Below, in pieces: positions 55,067-64,000 of a DNA stretch of 64,000 nucleotides; the first letter of the stretch is position 1, and each line of letters opens with the position of its first letter. Position numbers and translations under genes: made by a program. The notes below the pieces were generated by a model. It saw only the letters and a list, made by a program, of their open reading frames with translations, ran no database searches and was not told the origin of the DNA. This stretch comes from Candidatus Altimarinota bacterium (lineage in GTDB: Bacteria; Patescibacteriota; Gracilibacteria; BD1-5; UBA6164): positions 186,001 to 250,000 of the forward strand of contig JAQTWV010000001.1 of NCBI GenBank assembly GCA_028689115.1. Reading direction: 5' to 3'.

Positions 55067-55080
55067 ATTATCTTTTTTTG
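55047..55080 (+). terminator. Terminator after the acidic-protein operon
   Basis: A perfect 16-bp stem (core AAAGATAATTT) with a 2-nt loop and T-run. Confidence 0.88.
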
Positions 55081-55105
55081 TTTTTATAAAAAAGCAAATT
55101 TTATA

Positions 55106-55133
55106 TTGACAATATAATATATTATTTTACTAT
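55106..55133 (+). promoter_or_regulatory. Candidate promoter of the beta-CASP gene
   Basis: Consensus -35 TTGACA with TACTAT 16 nt downstream; a better TATAAT at 55133-55138 would need a 21-nt spacer. The gene starts at 55166. Confidence 0.4.
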
Positions 55134-55165
55134 ATAATAGTAATTTAATATTTTATATAAAAAAT

Positions 55166-57478
55166 ATGGTAAATGCTTCTATTAAATATTTAGGTTGAAT
55201 AGAGTCTTGAGATTACTCAAATCCAGAATTTGTTACTTTAACTTGAAGTTCTACTCTTGTTAAATTTGAATCTGATTTAAAAAATGTATCAGTTTTAATT
55301 GATTATTGAATTTTTCAATGATGAAATGCTGATGAAGAAAATAATGAAAAAGTAGACAATGAAGCTATAAAAGCTGATTTTATGATTTTAACTCACGCAC
55401 ATTTAGATCATTCAGGTAGAGTCCCATTTTTAGTTAAAAATGGGTATTTAAACCCAATTTATATGACTGAATTAACAGCACTTCAATCTCGTGAAATGTT
55501 ACTTGATTTTGTAAAAGTTACTGAAAGAAAGATAACGGCAATCTCACTACAAAATGAAAAAAAAGAATCTATATTTAATCATCATTTATTTATAATAGAT
55601 GCATATACTAAATTAAAATGAGATTTATCAAAAGAAGATAGAAAAAAGTTAAAATCAAAAGTTTCAAAAAAACTTGGTTCAGAATCTGTTTTAGATTTAG
55701 AAAATGCATTTGAAAAAGCAAAAAAATATTGTGAAGATAATAATGTTTATTCTATAAAGGATTTAGTTTGAAAATTAGAAAAAGTGCCAGTTTTGTTATA
55801 TAATGATCTTGATATAGAAAAGATGTTTTCACTTGTTCATATAATTAAAACTTGAGAAGAGGAAGTTTTAAATGATTTTTTTTATATAGATACTTATAAT
55901 AAAAAAACACTAACTTATATTTTGGATAAAGTTTTAAATTGATATTCTGAACAAATACTTATTGATAATAAAGTATTTAATGAATTAAATAAAGAATTAT
56001 CTGATAAGATAGAAAAAACAAAAAAAGCATTATTAGAAAATGCTAGAATAAAAAAAGATAATGAAGAATTGTCTGATAAATTAGAAGAAGCGTTAAATTT
56101 TGTTTTATCTGTAAATAGAGAACAAGCAATAGAAAAGTTTGATGAATACCATAAATTTTTAAAGAAATATCATGTAGAAGATTATTCTGAAATAGATGAT
56201 GTTTTAGAAAAACCTTTAAAAATAAAATATAGTTTAGAATTATTAGCTAAAACTAAAAAATTATTAAAAATAAAGGTTAAAACAAATGAAGATAGAAATA
56301 AAAAAATAATTGATAGTATAAGATTAAATTTTCTTGATGCAGGTCATATTGAGGGAAGTGTTCAAGCTGTTATAACTGTTGTAACTGAAAAAGTTGACAC
56401 TGCTTTAAGAGGTAAAAATAAAGATTGATTTAGTAGAAAAAATAAAAAACATACTAATTTTTTGTTTAGTTGAGATTTATGAAGAATTAGGGATCCAAAT
56501 CTTGCTTGAAGACCTGGGATTTCTGATTTTAAATTGGATTATATTCAAATGGAATCAACTTATGCTTGAAGAAATCATCCTAATAGAGTTGAAACAGAAA
56601 AAGAATTTTTTGATGAAATAGCGAGTGCTGAAGCAAAAGTATTAATTCCAACTTTTTCTATGCAAAGAACACAAGAAATACTTATGTTATTGCTAGAAGA
56701 TATGTATAATAAAAAATGAGATAAAGATGAATTAGTAAAATTAAAATTAGAGTTAGATGAAATACAGGCTAATTATGATTTAATTGAAAATAAAGATTCT
56801 ATTCAAGCAAAAAATTTACTTAGAACAATTGAAATATTAAAAAATGATATTTCTGAAATTAAAAAATCTAGTTTTTTTCAAAATATAGTTTTAGATTCTC
56901 CACTTAGTGAAAAAATCACTTCTATTTATATAGATAAATTGTGAGATAAATATGATTTACTTAATCCACAAGTTCAAGAAAAATTATTTTGAAGAGTTGT
57001 TATAAGATATATAAGAGATAGAAAAGAACAAGAAGATTTATATAAAGCAAAAAGAGAATATAGAAAAGAAATAATTATTTCATCATCAGGTATGTGTGAA
57101 TGATGAGCAGTTATTGCTCATTTAAAAGCTAACTTACAAAATCCAAAATCAAAAATAATCTTTGTTTGATACACTCCACCAAATTGTAGATGATGAAAAA
57201 TAAAATCTTGAAATTCTGTAGATATAGATTTAGTTAAATATAATGTAGATTGTAAAGTAGCTGATATAAAATGATTTTCTGGACATATAGATCAAGATGA
57301 AATTATACAATTATTATGAGAAAATACTATAAATAGATGAGCAACTATTTCACTTACTCATTGAAACGATAATCGTGAATGATTAAAAGAAAAAGTTTTA
57401 AAAGAAGTATTAAAAACTAGAAAAAGTATAAAAGTTTTAATACCAGAATTATGAGATACAATAGAAGTAAAAATATAA
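55166..57478 (+). CDS. Metallo-beta-lactamase/beta-CASP ribonuclease with long insertion
   Basis: A 770-aa predicted RNA-processing nuclease. The N-terminal metallo-beta-lactamase part has VLIDYGIFQGG near residue 44 and THAHLDHSGRVPFL at residues 76-89 (HxHxDH metal site). The next motif, FLDAGHIEGSVQAVI, appears only at residue about 386. About 200 residues of charged helical coil are therefore inserted where relatives have about 80. FSGDLGR near residue 433 is motif 4. The beta-CASP region carries IPTFSMQRTQEILML, ISSSGMCEGGAVIAHL near residue 642 and GFSGHIDQDEI, and SLTHGNDNREGL near residue 733 is the C-terminal His motif. It resembles the archaeal/bacterial CPSF-like group more than RNase J. 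Cytosolic, monocistronic. Confidence 0.85.
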
Positions 57479-57483
57479 AAAAA

Positions 57484-57512
57484 ATCGCGTAAGGATATCA
57501 TCCTTACGCGAT
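57484..57512. terminator. GC-rich bidirectional terminator
   Basis: ATCGCGTAAGGAT, loop ATC, perfect complement, with A/T runs each side. It is the most stable hairpin of the window, shared by the beta-CASP gene and the convergent HAD-like gene, whose last codons (ATC GCG TAA) lie in it. Confidence 0.92.
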
Positions 57513-58064
57513 TTTTTTTATATTTGCTTCAACTTTATTATCAATCATCTCTACAAACATAATTTCTAGATTTGTTCATAAGAAATCTTCTATAAATTCT
57601 TTATTTTCTACAAAATAATTTGGTCTATCTTCATAAACTACTATTTTATTAGGTATAAATCATAAATCTTCAACTATATATCTAATAGTTTCATATATCT
57701 TATCTTCAGCTTTATCAACTACTATATGATTATAAATATCTAGTTTTGTAGCTTCTAACTTAGCTTTTTGAAGTTCTTTTAATCAAGCTGTTAATATCAA
57801 ATCTCTTCATATTTTCATAGAATTTATTATATTTTTAGGAAAAGATTTTCAAGTATAATGAGTTTTTATAAATTCTTCTAATCAAATTATATTCATAATA
57901 ACTTCATTTCATTTTTCTCATCTATTTTCTCTAAGTAATGATGATTTTTCTAGTTGTTCTTTTCTACAAAATAAAGTATCATCAAAATCAGTAATTATTA
58001 ATGTTTCATCTTTTTTTTCTAGATTTTTTAATTTTGTTTTTAATAAAGAGTATTTTATATCCAT
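57504..58064 (-). CDS. HAD-like small hydrolase
   Basis: A 186-aa protein with a HAD motif I: LIITDFDDTLFCRKEQ near residues 22-37 (DxDxT). A helical region follows, then ILTAGLKELQKAKLEATKLD near residue 95 (motif II with Thr), VVDKAEDKIYET with a candidate motif III Lys, and VYEDRPNYF near residue 143 as motif IV. The pattern VYEDRxxY resembles the Swiss-Army-knife/LNS2-like HAD phosphatases that act on nucleic-acid ends or phospholipids. The stop is inside the terminator. It starts 13 nt after the stop of the next upstream gene, so the two are one unit. Confidence 0.65.
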
Positions 58065-58077
58065 TTTTTAAATTTAA

Positions 58078-58647
58078 TTATTTATTTAAATAAAACTTAT
58101 TTGCTATATCTGTAAATCATTCATCTTTTAGAGCTTTGATAATTGTATCCCAATCTACATTTACTCAATCATCTGTTCTAATTTGTTTTTTTATCCAAGT
58201 ATAAATAGCTAATAATTCTCTTTTTTCTTCTTCTGTAAAATATTCACTAAATTTATTAACTACATCATTTGGTCTTAGTTTTGTTCTTCAAATAGCTTCT
58301 AAAGTTGTAGGATTCCAAGAATTTAATTCATTTATCTTACTTAGATTTTTTCATAAATTTATTATCCTATCTTTTCCTAAAATAAGAGAAACTTTTCTTT
58401 TAAAACTATGAGTTAATTCTTTTACAACTTCATCTTCACTAAATTCTTCATTTACGTGCTGACAAAAATTTGTAGATAATTGTTGTAGACTTTCTATATA
58501 TTTTGTTCAATCTACAAATTTTATATTTTTTCATTCTAAATGAGAAATAATTTTATTTCTTGTGTCTTCAAATAGAGTATAGTCAATTCATGCTTCATCA
58601 GATGCTTCTAAGGCAATTTTATCTAAATCATAAATATTTAAAGACAT
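58078..58647 (-). CDS. Unrecognised 189-aa helical protein
   Basis: Predicted soluble, mostly helical protein with no signal peptide or membrane helix. Segments that stand out: IYDLDKIALEASDEAGIDYT near the N-terminus, ESLQQLSTNFCQHVNEEFSE near residue 52, and a C-terminal repeat-like block DDGVNVDGDTIIKALKDEGF near residue 165 that resembles a small helix-turn-helix unit. It precedes the HAD-like gene by 13 nt. I do not recognise a family. Two TGA glycines in the last 30 residues keep it hidden under the standard code. Confidence 0.6.
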
Positions 58648-58704
58648 AATTTTTATGTTAATTTTATTATAATAAATATAACATATTAGTAAGATTTTTC
58701 AAAT

Positions 58705-58864
58705 AAAAAAATGCCTTTTAGGAGGCTGTCCAAAAAATGTCATCCTGAACTTGTTTCAGGATCTTTTAATATATATTATTTTGTTATAATAATGATTCTG
58801 AAATAAATTCAGAATGACAAAAAATATATTATTATTTTTTAGACTACCTCTTAGGCATTTTTTT
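58705..58864. repeat. Nested palindromic repeat element in the ileS 3' region
   Basis: Outer arms AAAAAAATGCCT and its complement (58853-58864) enclose second arms and two inverted copies of a 25-nt palindromic unit at 58739-58763 (CCTGAACTTGTTTCAGG core) and 58794-58818 (TCTGAATTTATTTCAGA core). The whole 160 nt can fold into a multi-stem structure and overlaps the ileS stop. On the minus strand it ends in a T-run, so it also works as terminator. The CCTGAA...TTCAGG wording is the type found in dispersed intergenic repeats. Confidence 0.7.
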
Positions 58865-61800
58865 ATTTTTTTAATCTCAAATTAATTCTTAAATCTTCTA
58901 TTTCTAAATCTTTGTTTATTTCAAAAGTTTCTAGACTATCTACAATAGTTGAAAGAGTTTCATTTTGGATGTATTCTTTGAAGTTTTTTATTACTTCATC
59001 ACAACCAGATATAGAAACCTGTATTCTATCATCTACCTTGTAATCTGCTTCTTTTCTAGATTCTTGAATATGTCTAACTATATCTCTAATATAACCTTCA
59101 TTTTTTAATTCAGGAGTTATATTACTATCCATAGAAATAACCATACCAAAACCTGCTTCTATAGCATTTAGAGAGCTTCATGATTCATAAACAAGTTCAA
59201 AATCTCAAGCTTCAAGAATAAAATCTCATACTTTTACACTAGCATTTTCTAATTCTTCAAAATTACCTGATTTAGCCATTTCCATAATAGCTTTTACATT
59301 GCTTCCAAATTTAGGACCAATAGTTCTACCATTTGGTTTACATATTTTTCTAGCAAGAGTAGTTCATTCTACAACTAAAACTTCTTTTACATTTAATTCT
59401 TCTTTAATTATTTCTTTGTAATAATCACTTATTTCAAATGTAATTGTGATAGATTTAAGTGGTTGTCTAACTCTTATTTTTTGATTTGCTCTCCAAGCAA
59501 GACCAAGAGTAATTACTTTTTGAACTAAATCAGTATCTTTATTTAGTTCTAAATTAATTAAACTAGAATCATATTTAGGGAAATCAGTTAAGTGAACTGA
59601 AGTTTCAGAAGTTAAATTTTTGTAAATATATTCGCTTACAAAAGGCATAAATGGAGCAATTATTTTACAAGTTTCAACTAGCGTAAAATAAAGAGTTTCA
59701 TAAGCTTCTAGTTTATCATTGTCATTTTCACTTTTCCAAAATCTTTTTCTACTTCTTCTTATATACCAATTTGTTAAATTATCCATAAATTTAACTATTG
59801 GTTTAGCTGCTTCGTTTAATTTGTATCAATCAAAACCTTCTCAAACTTCTTTTGTTAATTCATTTAATTCAGAAATTAACCATTTATCAAGATTATTCCC
59901 CCTATCTGCCTTTCAGGCATCTTTCCCCCCAAGGGAGAAAGAGCTTTTAAAATTATCTATATTTGCATAAGTTGTAAAAAAACTATAAGTATTCCAAAGA
60001 GGAAGTATTACTTTTTTAACTACTTCTTCAACTCAAGCTTCGGCAAATCTAAGGTCTTGTGCTTCAACTACTGGAGAATTCATAAGATAAAATCTCATAG
60101 CATCTGCTCAATAATTATCAAAAATAATTTGTGGATCTGGATAATTTTTCTTTGATTTTGACATTTTTTGCCCATCTTCAGCTAAAACTATTCAGTTAAC
60201 TATTACATTTTTCATAGGAGCTTTTTCAAAAAGAGCAGTTCCCAAGATAAGTAGAGTATAAAACCAACCTCTAGTTTGATCTAGACCTTCAGCTATAAAA
60301 TCTCATGGAAATTTATATTTACTATCTTTTTCAAAAGGGTAGTGTTTGCTTGCATAAGGCATAGCTCAGCTTTCAAACCAACAATCCAAAACTTCAGGAA
60401 CTCTTTTTAATGTTTCACCAGTTTTAGGGTCTTTTAATTTTATATCATCAACAAAGTGTTTATGAATATCAACTTCTTTATTTGTATTTGTATAAAAATA
60501 TTTTTCTCACACTTTTTCTATTTGACCAAAATCCTTGTTTAATTCATACATTTCTGCAATAGAACCTATACAAACTTCGCAACTTTTATCTTCATTTTGC
60601 CAAACAGGAATAGCACTTCACCAATATCTATTTCTAGAAATATTCCAATCTCTAGCAGCTTCAACCCATTTACCAAATCTACCATTTTTTATTATTTCAG
60701 GAGTCCAATTTATTTCCTGATTATTTTCTACCATCTTATCTCTTATTTTTTCTACAGCTACATACCAAGCGGAAATTGCTCTATAAATAAGAGGAGTATC
60801 ACATCTCCAGCAATGTGGATATGAGTGATCAAAAGTATTTAATAAAAATATAACATTTTTTTCTTTTAATTTTGTGATTGCAAGTTCATTGTATTCAAAT
60901 ACTGGGATTCAATTATCTGTTAATAGATTTTCTGTATTTCAATTATCAGCTATATGAGCAACAAAACCAAGAGATTGTTCTTTACCAATCAAGTTATCAT
61001 CTTCTCAATAAGCTGGAGCCATATGAACTATACCAGTACCAGAATCAGTAGTTACATGGTGACCAGGAACTATAGACCATACATTTTTACCAAGTTCCAT
61101 ACCAAGAGGCATAGAATTTGCTTCATTTAAAATGAAAAAATCATCAAAAATTGGTTCATATTTTATACCAACTAAACAAGCTCATTTGTATTCTCTTACT
61201 ATTGTGTAATCTTCTTCATTTTTGTAATAAGCTCAGATTCTATCTTTTGCTAATACATAAGTTTCACTTGTTTTTTTATCAAGTAATTCTACATAATCTA
61301 AATCAACTCAAACTGCTATTCATAAATTAGAAACAAGTGTCCAAGGAGTAGTTGTCCAAACAAGTATATATTTATTTGCACTTCAAGTAACTTTAAATTT
61401 AACTGTTACAGTTTTATCTTGTTTATCTTTATATCATTGATTTACTTCAAAATTTGAAAGGGGAGTAGAACATCTAGGACAATAAGGAACAACTCTATGA
61501 CCTTCATAAATCAGACCTTTTTCATAAAGAGATTTATAAACCCACCAAACAGATTCCATAAAATCACTATCCATAGTTTTGTATGAGTTTTCCATATCTA
61601 CCCATCTACCCATTCTATCAACAGTTTTTTTCCAGTCTTCTACATATCCAAAAACATTGCTTCTACAAGCTTCGTTGAACTCATATACTCAAACTCTTTT
61701 TTCTATATCATCTTTTCCAGAGATATTCATCTTTTTTTCAACTATATTTTCAATAGGTAATCCGTGACAATCCCAACCAAATTTTCTATCAACTCTAAAA

Positions 61801-62033
61801 CCGTTCATAGTTTGATATCTAGGAATCACATCTTTTATAGTACCAGCCAAAATATGACCATAATGCGGAGTTCCAGTTGCAAATGGAGGACCATCATAGA
61901 AATTAAATTCAGGAGCATCTGCTCTATTTTCTATACTTTTTTCAAATATTTTATTTTCTTTCCAGAAAGATAGGATTTCTTCTTCTAGTTTTGGGAAAGA
62001 TTGGCGTGGGTTTACTTCTTTAAAGTTTTTCAT
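58863..62033 (-). CDS. ileS: Isoleucyl-tRNA synthetase
   Basis: A 1056-aa class I synthetase charging tRNA-Ile. [20 protein letters not shown] near residues 43-62 contains the HxGH site, [10 protein letters not shown] near residue 88 and the CP1 editing domain follow ([10 protein letters not shown] near residue 227), and [15 protein letters not shown] near residue 622 has KMSKS. The sequence type (long C-terminal anticodon region with [18 protein letters not shown] and an E[13 protein letters not shown] end) is the eukaryote-like IleRS2 group. An atypically GC-rich stretch at 59896-59944 encodes SLGGKDAGKADRG in the linker before [16 protein letters not shown]-like element overlaps its stop. 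Confidence 0.95.
59896..59944. repeat. GC-rich palindromic insert in the ileS coding sequence
   Basis: A 49-nt patch of about 55% G+C in a gene that is about 30% G+C. It contains TGCCTTTCAGGCA (4-bp stem) and a run of Cs and Gs, and is in frame, encoding a Gly/Lys/Asp peptide in a natural linker. It resembles the protein-coding palindromic elements known from Rickettsia and other genomes. Confidence 0.55.
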
Positions 62034-62038
62034 TTTTA

Positions 62039-62422
62039 TTATTTAGGAATAAAATTATTTTTCATTTTTTTTAAAGCGTCAATGTCATTATCTTCTTTAC
62101 AAAATCATTTAGCTCTTCTATATCAATCATAAAATCATTCACTATAAGAAACTATTTTAGAAGCACTAATTATAATTCATATTATTAATATTAATCAAAT
62201 TACTAAATATACTTGCATATTATAATAAAAATATAGTCACAATAATAGTAATATTATTAGTATTATTATATGATTTATTTTTTTAATTTTTATGTTTTCT
62301 TTTTCTTTAATATTTTTATATTCATTTTCAGTTTCTTTATTTAAAAATTTTAAATATTTTGAAAAATCACTATAAAAATCTGTATCATTTTTAATTAAAT
62401 TATCTAATTCTGTTTTTTCCAT
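62039..62422 (-). CDS. Small two-helix membrane protein
   Basis: A 127-aa protein that exists as one frame only if the TGA at 62237-62239 is read as Gly. Residues 1-48 are a charged soluble helix region ([16 protein letters not shown]), residues 50-67 a first transmembrane helix ([17 protein letters not shown]), residues 69-87 a second (QVYLVIGLILIIGIIISA), and the remainder a basic/aromatic tail (YDGYRRAKGFCKED). It starts well after a GC-richer element and ends 5 nt before ileS, so it may be expressed with ileS. Function unknown. Confidence 0.65.
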
Positions 62423-62808
62423 ATTAATTATATTATTTTATAAAAGCAGGAGAGCTTTTTTCTTCTGTACTTTTGTCACCAAAAGTACCAAAAGTGCTTA
62501 AGAGTTCGAACTTTCGCACACAGTCTACTAGGGTTTTTCTCTCGTTTCACGGCGAAATCTCACCCTTAAGAATCCCATTGATACACATCGAAAGATTTTT
62601 TGTTTTTTACTATTTTTAAAAAACTTCTAGAAACCTCCAGGGGTCTTAGGGGTTGAGATAGTGATTACTTACCGTAAGAGATAAAACTCAGCTAGCTAGT
62701 TCGAAAACCCCTAAAACTTTTGTTACTTTTAGTTATAAAAGTAAGAAGGCTTTTCATAAAAGTAAGATAAAATATAAAAATCATTTTTACTAATTTTTTT
62801 GTTCTCTT
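62423..62808. other. 386-nt gene-free, GC-richer structured region
   Basis: No credible gene on either strand. The core (62462-62748) is bounded by imperfect 51-nt inverted arms: left 62462-62512, right 62698-62748, about three quarters matching, both with ACTTTT...AAAAGTA...CAAAAGT and a shared TTCGAACT end. The interior (62513-62697) is far richer in G+C than the genes around it and has smaller hairpins such as TTTCACGGCGAAA. A stable hairpin with AAAGC/GCTTT arms lies just left. It could be a miniature mobile element or a structured RNA gene. Confidence 0.6.
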
Positions 62809-63069
62809 TTACCTCCTTAATCACAAAACTTCAACAATTTTTTCAGCAATTTCTCTAGATTGTTTAATAAATAGTTCTTCAGCAACAATACTTTTACGTA
62901 ATTCTTTTATTCTAATGTCTTCTGCTTCATTTCTTCATTTCTTTATAAGTTCAGTGATTAATGCATTATTTGCCATTATTATATCATTTGCTATTGATAT
63001 TTCTTCTTCAACCATTTTTAAATTTTCTGGACTTGGATTATTTCATAATCATTCTATATATTTTAACAT
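62809..63069 (-). CDS. Small 86-aa helical protein
   Basis: A short soluble protein, all-helical in appearance: LKMVEEEISIANDIIMANNA then ITELIKKGRNEAEDIRIKEL, rich in Glu, Ile and Lys. Residue 7 and residue 9 glycines are TGA. It has an ATG start and ends at TAA, just before the structured region at 62423-62808. The last codons (TTA AGG AGG) happen to look like a Shine-Dalgarno sequence but no gene follows. The following CYTH gene lies 23 nt upstream, so they may share a transcript. Function unknown. Confidence 0.55.
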
Positions 63070-63092
63070 TGTTTATTATTATTAATTTAAAT

Positions 63093-63662
63093 TTATTGTC
63101 ATTTTAATATCTCATATATTTCTAGATTTTGATTTCTAGCACAAACTGTTGCTTTTCACGAAGTTTCTGCATTAAAAGTAGATTCAAGTCATATTTTTTT
63201 TCTAAAATCTTCTATTAAATCATTTACTTCTTGTTCCGTTTTAGTTTCTGAAATAACTTCTATTTCATATCTTTTTCAATATTGAAAACTATCTATGTCT
63301 ATATTTATAGTTTCTCATCACATATTGTATTCAAATTTCTCTCTACTTGTATCTATAAATAATACTCAAGTTGTATCATCTATGCAGATATTAAACTCTT
63401 TTTTTAAAATATGGTCTATTTCATCATCTCAAGTTATTTCATTTGAAACAACTAAATTCGTAGATTTATCTATTTTTGTAATCTTTAATTCATAGATTCA
63501 ATTTCTCATTCTCAGATAATACATAGCTTTAAAAAGCTTATAATCTGGAGTATCTAGGTAATAATCTTTTAGGTTTTCTATTCATACGCTTTTACAATTT
63601 TCTAGTATTTTTTCATAATCATCAAGTCTAAAAGTATATTTTTTTTCTATTTCAATATGCAT
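63093..63662 (-). CDS. CYTH-domain triphosphatase-like protein
   Basis: A 189-aa protein with the CYTH fold signature: MHIEIEKKYTF at the N-terminus gives the ExExK motif, followed by alternating basic and acidic beta strands (YYLRMRNGIYELKITK near residue 45, with the Arg and Lys that bind triphosphate), DTSREKFEY, NIDIDSFQYGKRYEIEVISE near residue 125 and a final helix. CYTH proteins include adenylate cyclase class IV, thiamine triphosphatase and inorganic triphosphatases; length suits a stand-alone triphosphatase. Its ATG is 9 nt after the stop of a 77-aa acidic gene. Substrate cannot be told. Confidence 0.8.
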
Positions 63663-63671
63663 TTTTAATTG

Positions 63672-63905
63672 TTAACTTTTAAAATCACTGATTAAATCAA
63701 GAGCAGTTTCCTTGTATTCTTCATCACCAAATTCTAAAAATAAAGTAGCTTCATGTAGTATATCATCTATCTTATCCATATCATTTTCATCTAATCAAGT
63801 AGTATATAGAGTTTCTACTATGAAGTCTATATTTTCAGTGTTTTCTTGAACCAATGCTTCTTCTAGTTTTGATAAATAATTATCATATAGTTCTTTTTCT
63901 TTCAT
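63672..63905 (-). CDS. Small 77-aa acidic protein
   Basis: Unrecognised helical protein, strongly acidic (YLSKLEEALVQENTENIDF, then LDENDMDKIDDILHEATLFL). No signal peptide, membrane helix or Cys. It starts at an ATG after an A/T-rich spacer and ends 9 nt before the CYTH gene, so the two likely share a transcript. One TGA glycine is present. Nothing clear lies between it and the end of the window. Confidence 0.55.
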
Positions 63906-64000
63906 AATATAAAAAATTATTAAATAATACTAAACTTAAAATAATTCATATAATTTGTGTAAACAATCGATTTTTACAAAATCTCTTTGCGTCATAACTT

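Noticed and set aside
62237-62422. A 61-aa protein ending at TGA 62237-62239
   Set aside because: Under code 25 the TGA is glycine and the frame continues in phase to 62039, giving one 127-aa membrane protein.
62809-62820. AAGGAGG sequence on the minus strand as a ribosome-binding site
   Set aside because: It encodes the last residues of an 86-aa gene and the next ATG is more than 20 nt away with only a 30-codon frame in the repeat element; Shine-Dalgarno sites are not used elsewhere in the window.

Overview
The window reads as AT-rich genomic DNA from a candidate-phyla-radiation bacterium of the Absconditabacteria (SR1) / Gracilibacteria (BD1-5) group. Under the standard code almost every gene is shattered by in-frame TGA. 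When TGA is read as glycine (translation table 25), about 55 intact genes appear, every one ending in TAA or TAG, and TGA falls on invariant glycines: HELGH of the site-2 protease, GPMGCRTGFY of LuxS, the P-loops of Clp and MurC, GTFD of the cytidylyltransferases. All products described here assume that code. CGA is absent from the genes I could read and CGG occurs only four times; one CGG lies where PitA-type transporters carry Trp, which points towards Absconditabacterales.

Layout. 1-7791 (minus strand) is a surface-polymer island: two glycosyltransferases, two methyltransferases, a three-enzyme set for a 2-acetamido-2,6-dideoxy-L-hexose nucleotide sugar, and a CDP-glycerol pair (TagD-like cytidylyltransferase plus TagB/F-like polymerase). 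8002-12174 (plus) holds a small secreted Kazal-like protein and a pair of unrecognised genes, one encoding 1010 aa. 12200-14654 (minus) has a TerC-type membrane protein and a Wzx-like flippase. 14761-16420 (plus) is a compact mtnN-luxS-apt operon. 16448-28266 carries malic enzyme, a giant membrane GT-C-like protein, a PiT phosphate transporter, late riboflavin and flavin-cofactor genes, tgt, an HD hydrolase and a site-2 protease. 28400-32593 encodes an unrecognised 1397-aa protein. 32628-48888 mixes housekeeping genes (rlmN, secD, murC, pth, xer, map, clpC, ahpC) with a pilin-like gene, an RnfD-like gene and two adjacent secreted proteins. 49007-53659 encodes PBP1A and an LCP ligase. 53769-58647 has ybaB, an acidic coiled-coil protein, a beta-CASP nuclease with a long insertion, and small unknowns. 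58863-63905 holds ileS and small genes, plus several GC-richer repeat-like elements.

How it fits together. The polymer island supplies activated sugars and polyglycerol-phosphate-type units, the flippase and the LCP protein could export and attach them, and MurC and PBP1A build the peptidoglycan they would attach to. MtnN, LuxS and Apt form a closed salvage route for S-adenosylhomocysteine that returns homocysteine and AMP and releases the AI-2 precursor. Genes are densely packed, with overlaps of 1 nt or spacings under 15 nt inside operons. Convergent operons are separated by perfect hairpins with T-runs on both sides, and several stop codons lie inside those hairpins. Shine-Dalgarno-like sequences are nearly absent. 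I saw no tRNA, rRNA, CRISPR array or phage module.
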